Positions 1-8,179 of a stretch of DNA of 64,000 nt are shown here, piece after piece. The DNA comes from Paenibacillus oceani (GTDB taxonomy: Bacteria > Bacillota > Bacilli > Paenibacillales > NBRC-103111). The stretch is taken from positions 124,001-188,000 of the forward strand of contig NZ_JACXJA010000014.1 of NCBI RefSeq assembly GCF_014705615.1, in the 5' to 3' direction. Every line of letters begins with the position of its first letter. Position 1 is the first letter of the stretch. A model generated the notes under the pieces. The model was not told the DNA's origin, made no database searches, and saw only the letters and a list, made by a program, of their open reading frames with translations. A program made the position numbers and the translations under genes.

Positions 1-969
1 CCATTGTCCGATCTCCTCCAGCCGTTCGGCAAATTCGGACTCGATCCGTCCCCGCGGCGTCGGTCCGACGTTCAGCAGCAAGTTGCCGTTGTTGCCGACG
101 CAGGTGACGAGATGCCGGATCAACGTTTTCGTCGATTTGATCGCGGCATCTCCCCGATAATACCCCCACGAAGCTCCGATCGTTTCGCATGCTTCCCACA
201 TCGGCGCCCGGTTCGAGTCGACCGACTGCTTCGAGACGTCCTTTGTCGGAATGTATTGTTCGGGCGTGAGAAAATCGCACTCCATCTCGCCGGGGACACC
301 CAGCCGGTTGTTCATAAGAATGCCGGGCTGCAGTTCCTCGATCATCGCTTTTAATGCCGGAGAATCCCAATCGGCAGCCTGCTTGCCTGGAGATCCGTTT
401 AGCGGCCCGTAAGAGTAGTCTGGCCAAAAAATATCGATACGGCCGTATTCGGTCATCAACTCGCGCACTTGGTCGTGCAAGTATTGCCGATACTCGGCGA
501 AATCCCGCGTTTTATTCAAATGTTCCGCTTGCTTTCGTTGCGGATGAAGGAAATCGACTGTAAAGTGAGGATGATGCCAGTCGATGAGCGAGTAATAGAT
601 GCCGATTTTCAATCCTTCGGCGCGAAACGCCTCGATCCATGGCCGGAGCAGGTCTTTCCCGTACGGGGTGTTTGTCACTTTGAAATCGGTATGCTTGCTG
701 TCCCACAAACAGAACCCGTCATGATGCTTGGTCGTCAGCACTGCGTATTTCATGCCGGCCCGTTTGGCGAGCCGGGCCCATGCGGCCGGATCGTAATCGG
801 TCGGATTGAATCGGCGGAACAGCCGTTCGTAATGCGCTTTGTCCACTTCCTCGTGAGCGTAATACCACATATCTCTGCCGGTAATCGCATACAAGCCCCA
901 ATGAATGAACATGCCGAAACGGCTTTGTTGAAACCAGGATCGGCTTTGTGCTTTTGGATCGAGCTGCAT
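1..969 (-). CDS. Alpha-L-fucosidase, GH29 (3' end outside window)
   Basis: Probable retaining alpha-L-fucosidase that removes terminal fucose from glycans. The frame stays open from an ATG at 969 to the left edge (323 codons), so perhaps a quarter or more of the protein is missing. GH29 features seen: an N-terminal RFGMFIHWG segment, a TKHHDGFCLW block near residue 85, and IDIFWPD, whose Asp184 aligns with the family nucleophile. No signal peptide is visible, so a cytoplasmic enzyme acting on imported oligosaccharide is likely. A GGGGGG ribosome site precedes the ATG. It starts 24 bp after the binding-protein gene at 994-2634 and is probably cotranscribed with it. Family assignment is firm; substrate linkage is inferred. 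Confidence 0.9.
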   Translation of the reverse strand, partial: MQLDPKAQSRSWFQQSRFGMFIHWGLYAITGRDMWYYAHEEVDKAHYERLFRRFNPTDYDPAAWARLAKRAGMKYAVLTTKHHDGFCLWDSKHTDFKVTNTPYGKDLLRPWIEAFRAEGLKIGIYYSLIDWHHPHFTVDFLHPQRKQAEHLNKTRDFAEYRQYLHDQVRELMTEYGRIDIFWPDYSYGPLNGSPGKQAADWDSPALKAMIEELQPGILMNNRLGVPGEMECDFLTPEQYIPTKDVSKQSVDSNRAPMWEACETIGASWGYYRGDAAIKSTKTLIRHLVTCVGNNGNLLLNVGPTPRGRIESEFAERLEEIGQW

Positions 970-993
970 CGCGTTTTGTCCCCCCGATGTCGC

Positions 994-2634
994 TTATTTG
1001 GCGTATTTCTCATCGTACGCTTTCTGAATGATTTGCAAATACCGGTTCAGGTTCAAGCTGTCCAATGTTTTCAAATAGGAGTCCCAGTCGATCTCGATCC
1101 GGACGTCGCCCGTTACGAATCGCGCCAGCATCCGGTCGACGTATTCGTTGATCGTTTTCTTCAATTCCGCCACCTCGCCGACCTGGTCCGTCTGGAAATA
1201 AAGCGGCGGAGGTACTTGCCCGATCTCCGGGGCATACGGCTCGTATTTTTTCGTTTCGTTGTACAGGATCGGCTCGAGAGGCTGCTTCGGGTCCGTCTTC
1301 TCGCCGAGAAACATCCGTTCCGGCCGCAGAAACAAGCCCGTTTGTTCCCAATGGACATTGCCGACTTGCCCGTAGGTCAGCAGCCTTCGCCATAGGGCAG
1401 GCTTTCCGTCGATGCCGATGTCGCCCGGCTTCGCGTACTCCCAATCGATCCCTTCTTGGCCATATAATGCCCGGAGCGAATGCTCCTGACGATACAGTCC
1501 GTCCGCCCAACGGAACGAAATCTCCGGATACGGATTGCTTTTCGTGATCAGGAAGTTTCCTGCCCGCAAGCCGAACGGATCGGAAGCCGCGAACCGGACG
1601 CCTCCGGGTCCGAGCAACGGAGGGACGGCCACGTAGTCCTTCCATCTGCCGGACGGACCGTATAATTGAGTGAACATGCCCATATGCATCGAGACGCCCG
1701 CGCCCAAAATCGGCGTACCGGGATGCTCCCCCATCCGCATATACTGCTCGCGATCCTGGGTGAACGATTGCGGCGCCAACAGTTTCTCGTTATACAGCCT
1801 GTGCAGAAAAAGCAGTCCTTCCTTCCACTCCGGTTTATTGAAGGAAACGTCGATTTGTCCGTCCTTCACATAAAAACGATCATTGTTCAACAGGAAAGCG
1901 TTCATGATAAACATATCGAGCGGCAAACCGGCGTAGCCGGATAACGGGATTTCGTCGGCCAAGCCGTTCCCGTTCGGATCTTCCTCCTTGAACGCTTTCA
2001 GTACGAGGTACAGCTCCTCCGTCGTCGTCGGGACGTCCAATCCGAGCTTGTCCAGCCACGGCTTGTATATCCACATTTTCTGCGGCATCGAGCAGTGATA
2101 GCATTGATTCACCTTCGGCAAAGCATAAATCGTTCCGTCCGGCGTGCTGATCCATTCCTTGATCGCCGGAAATTCCGCGAACAGCTTTTTCGTCTCGTAT
2201 CCGTATCGTTCGATGTAGTCGCCCAGCGGAACGAAGATGCCTTGCGAGCCGTATATCATTTGCTGATTTTCGGAAATGTTCATGTCCAGAATGATATCTG
2301 GAAGCTCGCCGCTCAAAAGCGTATGGCTCAACGTCTCCGAAGCCGTCCGGGCGGGCACGACCTCCCAGTCGATATGGACGTTCGTTTTGTGCTCGTACCA
2401 TTTCGTAAATGCGTTTGTCGCAAAATCTTCGACAAGTGGATTTTGCTTGACCATCACCTTTAGCGTTACATGTTGGTCGGCAATCGGATATTCGCCTCCC
2501 GGCTTAACGACGACCGCTGTTGGGGCGGCGGGAGCGTTGCTGACGGGTGCGGGCGGACGATCCGAGCATCCCGACAGGATAGCGGTCAGGAGCGCTATTC
2601 CGATCAAAGGCATGCATGTTCGCAAAACTCTCAT
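994..2634 (-). CDS. ABC transporter sugar-binding lipoprotein (LplA/YtcQ type)
   Basis: Predicted extracellular solute-binding lipoprotein of 546 residues for an oligosaccharide ABC importer. It has a short basic N-terminus, a hydrophobic stretch and the lipobox LSGC with lipidated Cys23, followed by a Pro/Ala-rich linker. The fold region contains LPDIILDMN and YALPKV, typical of the large Paenibacillus LplA/YtcQ-like proteins. An AGGGG site precedes the ATG. A sigmaA-like promoter lies about 155 bp upstream, and a fucosidase gene follows closely, suggesting a fucosylated glycan as ligand. The permease genes that usually flank such proteins are absent here, so it must share a permease with another locus or lie in a split cluster. 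Confidence 0.88.
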   Translation of the reverse strand: MRVLRTCMPLIGIALLTAILSGCSDRPPAPVSNAPAAPTAVVVKPGGEYPIADQHVTLKVMVKQNPLVEDFATNAFTKWYEHKTNVHIDWEVVPARTASETLSHTLLSGELPDIILDMNISENQQMIYGSQGIFVPLGDYIERYGYETKKLFAEFPAIKEWISTPDGTIYALPKVNQCYHCSMPQKMWIYKPWLDKLGLDVPTTTEELYLVLKAFKEEDPNGNGLADEIPLSGYAGLPLDMFIMNAFLLNNDRFYVKDGQIDVSFNKPEWKEGLLFLHRLYNEKLLAPQSFTQDREQYMRMGEHPGTPILGAGVSMHMGMFTQLYGPSGRWKDYVAVPPLLGPGGVRFAASDPFGLRAGNFLITKSNPYPEISFRWADGLYRQEHSLRALYGQEGIDWEYAKPGDIGIDGKPALWRRLLTYGQVGNVHWEQTGLFLRPERMFLGEKTDPKQPLEPILYNETKKYEPYAPEIGQVPPPLYFQTDQVGEVAELKKTINEYVDRMLARFVTGDVRIEIDWDSYLKTLDSLNLNRYLQIIQKAYDEKYAK

Positions 2635-2789
2635 TTCACTACCCCTTGTTCGATTATTTTTCCATCATGTGCGCCGGTCCCGTTCTCCGAACAAACGTCC
2701 GAAACGTCCGCCGGCTTCCGGAATGACAGATCAAGTGCAGCGAACGGTTCCTCCTTTCGTGTCGAATATGACACATCCCCTTCGCTTGG

Positions 2790-2818
2790 TATATAGGCGC
2801 ATTTTCGTGCATGTGCAA
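2790..2818 (-). promoter_or_regulatory. SigmaA-type promoter for the binding protein-fucosidase operon
   Basis: Read on the minus strand, TTGCAC (2818-2813) and TATATA (2795-2790) are separated by 17 bp, a near-consensus sigmaA arrangement. It sits between the AraC-type regulator and the binding-protein gene and would give a leader of about 150 nt. Confidence 0.6.
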
Positions 2819-2884
2819 TTTCTTATAATCGGCGTACGCGATTTATGCGATGCTGTGCGATTGTTGCGATCGGACGGCCGTTTA

Positions 2885-5194
2885 TTATGCTTTTCCGTAC
2901 TCGTTGCAGCGGCCGGCTTGTCTATACACGGTCGTGCTGACGCCGTGGAACCGTTTGAACGCGCGGCAAAACGTATTGGACGAGCTGTAGCCGACTCTTG
3001 CGGCGATTTCCCGAACGGCAAGGCCCCCAGAATCGGACAGCAGCCTGTGGGCTTCCTCCATCCGCACCGTTTCCAAATATTCGAAAAAGTTTATGCCGAT
3101 TTGTCCTTTGAAAAACTGCGACAAATACGCTTCCGAATGGTTTACCTGCTCCGCGACGGCGGTGAGGCTGAAATCGGCGTTTCCGTATTCGGCGTGGATC
3201 ATGGCGACAATCGTGTCCGAGAGCCGGGCGTTGTGGCTTTTTTTGCGTTCGTTGATTCGATCGCAGATCGTTTGCAACACATCGGACAGCGCTATAAAAT
3301 ACCGTTCGGCCTTCTCGGGACTGTCCGTATGGTCGACGATCGATTTGACGGAAAAGCCGACCTCCTCCTCCGCTACCTGGACTTGGTCGAGCAGCTTGAC
3401 GATACTGCCGGAGACATCGTGAACGAGCAGCCGCAGCATCGGAATCGACAGTTGACGCTCGACGAAATTTTCCCGGTACAGCCAGTCGAACAGCTTGCGC
3501 ATCTCTTCGTCTTCCCCGGCTCTGACGAGATGGAACAGTCTCGTCTCCGTGTCGGCCGGGTAGTAGTAGCCGAGTGCCGTATTCGGACAGTCCCCGGACC
3601 AGATGACGTCTGCCCGGCTGTCCCACTTATGGATGTACAGCGCCTGTCGCGCCTCCTCATATGAGTGCGCCGCTTCCGGCAAGGTCCGATATATTCCGCC
3701 TACCGCAAATACGATTCGGACGCCGAGCTTTAAGTTGCGGCGAAGCGAGGAGAGCCGGCGGTCGATCTCGTCCCGGAACCGCTCCTCATCGTCGTGCATG
3801 CCGATGAACAGCAGCGCCAGCTTGTCGTCCTCCATATCGTGCGCGTAGCCGGTCCCATCGGCCAATTGGGCGAATACATCTTTGATCCTCAGGCGGCTTG
3901 CCGACAGCTCATGCAGCAAATCGGTCGTCCGCTCTGTAGGCTCGCCACCGAGGCGAACGAGGCCGACCGCATACAGCCCGCCCTCCAGCCGAAGGCCAAG
4001 ATGCCGGAAACCGGTGTCTGTATCCGATTCATTGCCGAACTCTCCTTTGAACAGCCGTTCGAAAAACGATGCGCGCAATAACGGGGCTTGCTCGACAAGG
4101 GTCGAGTGGAGTTCCTTGTTTCGGTCGAGCAAAGCCGAGAAGGAATGGTGCAGCAGCCGATACGCGTCACGGGTGCGGGGCGACTCGGCGGGAAGACGTT
4201 CGTGCACGGTCCGCATCAACGAACGGAGCGGCCGGCTGTTCCGGTAAGCGAGCAGCCCGGCGATCAGACAGCCGAGTGCAAGTGCGGCGAAGACGATCGC
4301 AATCGTCAGCTTTTTAATGTAATGAACTTTTCCAAGCACGACTTGGGGAGATTGCACCACGACATAGGTCCATTTGTTGGCTTCGGATGTCGTATACGTG
4401 ACCATCATGCCGGAAGCCGGGTCGAGGTAGGCGCCTTCCTCGGCGAGCGTTTCGATTCTTTCCGGCGTTTGATCTTTCCGGGAAGCGACATAGCTGATCA
4501 TTTGTCCTTTGTCGTCCGCAACGTAAGCCCAGCCGCCGTCGGATACGTCCAGTCCTCTCAACAGCTTGACAATCTCTTCGTTGCGAATCAGTGTAACGAC
4601 GGCTCCTTGCTCGAAGCCGGGATAACCGAGCGATTGGACATACGTCACCATCGAGCGGGCTTCACCGCTTAGGACGACTTGTCTGGCGGGCAAGTACGTT
4701 TTATTGTAATGCCGGTCCAGCAAGAGGCTGTACCAAGCCGAATAGTCCATGTCCGGGTAAGTGAGCACATGATTGAAAAAGTCGGGAAGCGTATACGTCA
4801 ATTTGGACGATAAAGCAAGCCCGCTCCGCTTGAACAGCAAGTAGGAGCCGGAAATGAAATGATTCGACAAGCCGTAATCGTACAGCCCTTTGCGCGTTTC
4901 CATGACCCGGTATGTATTGGCGCCTTCGAACGGCTCGCGTATCGTTTGGAATTGCATCACACGCGTGTCCGTCGCCATCTGATTGGATACCGTTTCCACC
5001 TCGGCCAATCTGCGGTCGAGTGTTTCCTTGCTTTGCCGCAGCAGCGTCATATTGTTGTTCACGACTTCCTTTTCAATCATCTCGACCGTTCCCCGGTATG
5101 TGATCAGACCGATCAGAAGCGGAATGAGCAGGACGATCATATACGGGATCATAAATTTGAAAAAAAGCGACTGATCTTGTTTCGACCGATTCAT
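2885..5194 (-). CDS. Membrane-bound AraC-family sensor/regulator with extracellular cache-like domain
   Basis: Likely one-component regulator of the flanking glycan genes, 769 residues. Layout: transmembrane helix near residues 13-33, an extracellular region of about 260 residues resembling dCache sensors, a second helix near 292-315, a cytoplasmic middle part, and two AraC helix-turn-helix units over the last 100 residues (LTAVAEQVNHSEAYLSQFFK, then VREIAARVGYSSSNTFCRAF). The ATG at 5194 is chosen because GGAGGTG lies just upstream and the N-terminus then leads directly into the first helix; an earlier in-frame start would add 120 unlikely residues. This architecture is common beside LplA-type binding proteins in Paenibacillus. 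Ligand unknown. A cre-like box overlaps its ribosome site. Confidence 0.88.
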   Translation of the reverse strand: MNRSKQDQSLFFKFMIPYMIVLLIPLLIGLITYRGTVEMIEKEVVNNNMTLLRQSKETLDRRLAEVETVSNQMATDTRVMQFQTIREPFEGANTYRVMETRKGLYDYGLSNHFISGSYLLFKRSGLALSSKLTYTLPDFFNHVLTYPDMDYSAWYSLLLDRHYNKTYLPARQVVLSGEARSMVTYVQSLGYPGFEQGAVVTLIRNEEIVKLLRGLDVSDGGWAYVADDKGQMISYVASRKDQTPERIETLAEEGAYLDPASGMMVTYTTSEANKWTYVVVQSPQVVLGKVHYIKKLTIAIVFAALALGCLIAGLLAYRNSRPLRSLMRTVHERLPAESPRTRDAYRLLHHSFSALLDRNKELHSTLVEQAPLLRASFFERLFKGEFGNESDTDTGFRHLGLRLEGGLYAVGLVRLGGEPTERTTDLLHELSASRLRIKDVFAQLADGTGYAHDMEDDKLALLFIGMHDDEERFRDEIDRRLSSLRRNLKLGVRIVFAVGGIYRTLPEAAHSYEEARQALYIHKWDSRADVIWSGDCPNTALGYYYPADTETRLFHLVRAGEDEEMRKLFDWLYRENFVERQLSIPMLRLLVHDVSGSIVKLLDQVQVAEEEVGFSVKSIVDHTDSPEKAERYFIALSDVLQTICDRINERKKSHNARLSDTIVAMIHAEYGNADFSLTAVAEQVNHSEAYLSQFFKGQIGINFFEYLETVRMEEAHRLLSDSGGLAVREIAARVGYSSSNTFCRAFKRFHGVSTTVYRQAGRCNEYGKA

Positions 5195-5205
5195 TTCGAG
5201 CACCT

Positions 5206-5221
5206 CCGGAAAACGCTTTCC
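5206..5221. promoter_or_regulatory. Possible cre (CcpA) box over the regulator's ribosome site
   Basis: GGAAAACGCTTTCC fits the inner part of the catabolite-responsive element (GNAANCGNWNNC) but misses the outer T/W positions. It lies between the regulator's promoter and its start codon, where CcpA could block transcription. Binding is an inference. Confidence 0.35.
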
Positions 5222-5234
5222 CGCTAACACCCCT

Positions 5235-5262
5235 ACTATAACACAACTCCTAAAGGGCACAA
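5235..5262 (-). promoter_or_regulatory. Promoter of the AraC-type sensor gene
   Basis: Minus strand TTGTGC (5262-5257), 16-bp spacer, TATAGT (5240-5235), about 40 bp before the start codon. Confidence 0.55.
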
Positions 5263-5342
5263 TCGGATAACAAAATATGCACATCGCCGAAAAAAGGAAT
5301 ATACGCTTTATAGGAAATCGCACAGCCGGCAAAACGTTCGTA

Positions 5343-5372
5343 TTTACACGAAAAACGGATGCTGTGTATATT
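5343..5372 (+). promoter_or_regulatory. Promoter of the rightward binding protein-glycosidase operon
   Basis: TTTACA (5343-5348), 18-bp spacer, TATATT (5367-5372). It is back to back with the regulator promoter, leaving a leader of about 140 nt before the lipoprotein gene at 5518. Confidence 0.5.
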
Positions 5373-5517
5373 TCGGTGCAGAGGGAGGAGCGATAAAGAG
5401 GATCGGACGTGCCGGGTTGGAGAGACAGGAGCGCCCCCGGGACAATCCAAGGCCGCTGGCTCCGATATCGGATCATCATGCTTGATCCGGACGAATATGA
5501 ACATATGGGGGAATCGT

Positions 5518-6792
5518 ATGAAACGTTTTGGGATATCCGTATCGTTGGCGGCATCGCTCGCCGTCTTGGCGACCGGCTGCGGCAAGCAAGCCGCGACGCC
5601 TGCCCCGGTCGGGGAGCAGCCCGATCGTCCAGAACCGGTCACGTTGTCGTTGTACATGCCGTCGGTATATCCGATTCAGGATTACCTGATCAATGCCGTC
5701 CACAAAAAATACCCGCACATTACGTTGGACCCGATCCTGCGCGGGCCGGGCAAATTCCCGCAAGACCTCGTAGCGGCCGGGACGTTTCCGGATCTGATCT
5801 ACGATAGCACGCCATGGTATGCCCCTTTGCTGAATATGAATTTGCTTTACAATATGAACGATTTGGTCAAGTCGCATAAATTCGATTTAAGCAAGCTTGA
5901 TCCGCTTGCGATGGACGCGATCAAAATGTGGGGAGCGAACGGAGAACTGTATGCTCTTCCAATCTACCGCAATTTCGGCGTATTGTATTACAACAAAGAT
6001 TTATTCGATAAATTCGGCGTCGCTTATCCGAAGGATGGGATGACTTGGGACGATGCGGCCGAGCTTGCCCGCAAGCTGTCGAGAACGGACGGCGGCGTGG
6101 AATACAGGGGAATGGACGCCAGCGGTACCTATGAAGGGGTATCGCAATTATCGCTGCCTTTTGTCAACGCTTCGGGCAAGGCCAACCTGGAAGCGGAAGG
6201 ATTTGTGACGGCGTTTAACAATTTGAAGACGATTTACACGATTCCAGGCAATAAACGGGGCAAGAAGCTGACCGATTTTTACAAAGGGACGGTCGCCATG
6301 CAAACGTTCTGGAACGTGCTCGGCAATTTTGAAGACATGCACAAAAAAGGCACGCCGATGAATTGGGATATGGTCACGCTGCCGACCTACAAGGAAGCGC
6401 CGGGGAGATCGTACCAAGTCGACTCGCAAAATTTGAGCATCTCGTCGCTCAGCAAGCATAAGGAGCTCGCTTTTCAAGTGATCGCCTATATTACGTCCAA
6501 GGAAGTGCAGATGGAGATCAACAAGGAGGGCTACATTTCCAGTCTCGTCGATCCGGATGTGGAGAAAACGTTCGGAGCCAACCTGCAAACGTTGAAAGGC
6601 AAAAACGTTCAAGCGATCTTCAGGCAGAAGTCGGCGCCGCTGTACAAAGTGACGGAATATGACCCGATCGCGCAGTCTTTCCTGGAGAAGGCGTTGGCCG
6701 AAGTGATCAACAACGGAAAAGATATCAACACGGCATTGCGGGATGCGAACGAGCTGGCGAATCTGAAAATAGCCGAAGAAATGAAAAAATAA
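5518..6792 (+). CDS. Extracellular sugar-binding lipoprotein, family 1 (MalE-like)
   Basis: Predicted lipoprotein of 424 residues that captures a sugar for an ABC importer. The chosen ATG gives MKRFG, a hydrophobic core and a lipobox ending in Cys21 (ATGC); GGGGGA lies before it. Family 1 motifs seen: a segment FPDLIYDSTPWYAPLLNMN, the YALPIYRNFGVLYYNKDLF block near residue 145 and WDDAAELARKL. An in-frame ATG seven codons earlier is possible but would spoil the signal peptide. It heads a rightward operon with a Tat-exported beta-helix protein 19 bp downstream and a GH42 enzyme after that, so its ligand is probably a galactose-containing glycan. Permeases are not encoded nearby. Confidence 0.87.
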   Translation: MKRFGISVSLAASLAVLATGCGKQAATPAPVGEQPDRPEPVTLSLYMPSVYPIQDYLINAVHKKYPHITLDPILRGPGKFPQDLVAAGTFPDLIYDSTPWYAPLLNMNLLYNMNDLVKSHKFDLSKLDPLAMDAIKMWGANGELYALPIYRNFGVLYYNKDLFDKFGVAYPKDGMTWDDAAELARKLSRTDGGVEYRGMDASGTYEGVSQLSLPFVNASGKANLEAEGFVTAFNNLKTIYTIPGNKRGKKLTDFYKGTVAMQTFWNVLGNFEDMHKKGTPMNWDMVTLPTYKEAPGRSYQVDSQNLSISSLSKHKELAFQVIAYITSKEVQMEINKEGYISSLVDPDVEKTFGANLQTLKGKNVQAIFRQKSAPLYKVTEYDPIAQSFLEKALAEVINNGKDINTALRDANELANLKIAEEMKK

Positions 6793-6811
6793 CAATCGGG
6801 AGGCGATACTG

Positions 6812-8119
6812 ATGGCAAATGGCAGCAGCCGGATCAGCCGGCGCAAGTTATTGGCGGCATTGGGAACAGCCGGTGCCGCAATGGGAGTAGGGGTAACGAC
6901 CGCGCGTGGAAGCGTGGATTCGGTGTCGCGATGGGTGTCGGGCAACGCCGCGTGGCATACGGATGCCATCCGGGATATCCGCGAATTCGGGGCGAGCCCG
7001 TCCGCCGCTCCCGAAGTGAACAGCGATGCGATCGAAGCGGCGCTTGCCGAAGCGATAAGCGATGGCGATTTGACGGTCACGGTAAGAGGGACTTATACGT
7101 TTGCGCGGACTATCGCACTGAACAGCCAAGGCATCTATTTGGATCTGGGCAGCCGGTGGGGAACGATCTTATACCTCGACCCGGGAAGCGCGGACGACGC
7201 CTTGATCGAGGTGACGCAGCGGCTGTGCAAAATAGACGGCGGCTTGCTGCTCACCCCCGCCACGAAAACATGCTTGTATTTGAAAACGGCCCAATTATTC
7301 GAGGCGAGAGGCGTTACCTTGAAAGGAGGACTGCACGGCGTATACCATGAAAACGGGAATTCCGCGACATTAAGCGGGATTTTTGCCGAGTCGTGCGTGT
7401 ACGGCTATGTGATGGAAGGGGTCGGACCAGGCAATACGAACGGTTGCCGTCTGCAGGGCCGATCGTACAATTGCGAGATCGGATTCGACATCAGGCCCAA
7501 CAAGGCGCCGAGCGGACCGGGCAATCCGTCGATGCATAACGTCATCGACTGGTCGACGGAAGGGAACTGTGTGGGCTTCAAGCAAAGAGGCGGCCGCTAC
7601 AACGAGCTTCATATTTATTCCGAGTCCAATGTGAAAGCTTCCGCCATCGGACTGGCGAACCGGAATTTCGACACGGACGGCAACGCGAACTTGTTTTTTA
7701 CGCGCAATCCGAATAATGAAACGGATATCATTACCGGAAGGGCGGGAGGCTGGTATTCGTCGGGCAATGCGCTGTATTTCAATGCGGCCCGGCGTCAGGA
7801 AATCGTCCATACCCAGGACTTTCCGGCTTCCGGCTCGCTCCTGTTCGAAGGCGCCCGCGTGTATCAGGTCACGAACTCGAGCGGCAGTACCCGGAACTTG
7901 AAGCTGGCTTTCATCAGCTACATGGGAATCGGCGACACGATCGTCGTATTCAAGCTGGATAACACGCCCGGCTTTACGTTGACTCCTCCGGACGGAATCG
8001 TTTTATTCGGAGATACGGGGACGTTCGGGCCGTTTGTCGACTCCCGTGTCGCGGAGATGCGCATTACCCGAATCGGCGCGGCGCAAGCGATCGTGCAGCA
8101 GCTGCTGCCGAATTCGTAG
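6812..8119 (+). CDS. Tat-exported right-handed beta-helix protein (pectate lyase-like fold)
   Basis: Secreted protein of 435 residues. The N-terminus carries a twin-arginine signal, SRRKLL with Arg10-Arg11, followed by an Ala/Gly-rich hydrophobic segment, so it should leave the cell folded. The mature part opens with IREFGASP and a pattern typical of pectate-lyase/phage-tailspike beta-helices (DAIEAALAEA, then short strands rich in Gly, Asn and Thr). No catalytic triad can be assigned by eye; it may be a polysaccharide lyase, hydrolase or glycan-binding scaffold. GGGAGG lies before the ATG. It is sandwiched between a sugar-binding lipoprotein and a GH42 enzyme, which supports a role in degrading or holding an extracellular polysaccharide. 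Confidence 0.75.
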   Translation: MANGSSRISRRKLLAALGTAGAAMGVGVTTARGSVDSVSRWVSGNAAWHTDAIRDIREFGASPSAAPEVNSDAIEAALAEAISDGDLTVTVRGTYTFARTIALNSQGIYLDLGSRWGTILYLDPGSADDALIEVTQRLCKIDGGLLLTPATKTCLYLKTAQLFEARGVTLKGGLHGVYHENGNSATLSGIFAESCVYGYVMEGVGPGNTNGCRLQGRSYNCEIGFDIRPNKAPSGPGNPSMHNVIDWSTEGNCVGFKQRGGRYNELHIYSESNVKASAIGLANRNFDTDGNANLFFTRNPNNETDIITGRAGGWYSSGNALYFNAARRQEIVHTQDFPASGSLLFEGARVYQVTNSSGSTRNLKLAFISYMGIGDTIVVFKLDNTPGFTLTPPDGIVLFGDTGTFGPFVDSRVAEMRITRIGAAQAIVQQLLPNS

Positions 8120-8179
8120 GCCGGCGCGCCGGGGAACCCTCACATAGGCGACAGAAGTGGAAAAAGGAGAAGAGAAACG

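Noticed and set aside
469-1395. 308-codon plus-strand frame over the fucosidase and binding-protein genes
   Set aside because: It lies opposite two clear protein families and spans the gap between them; composition is unnatural.
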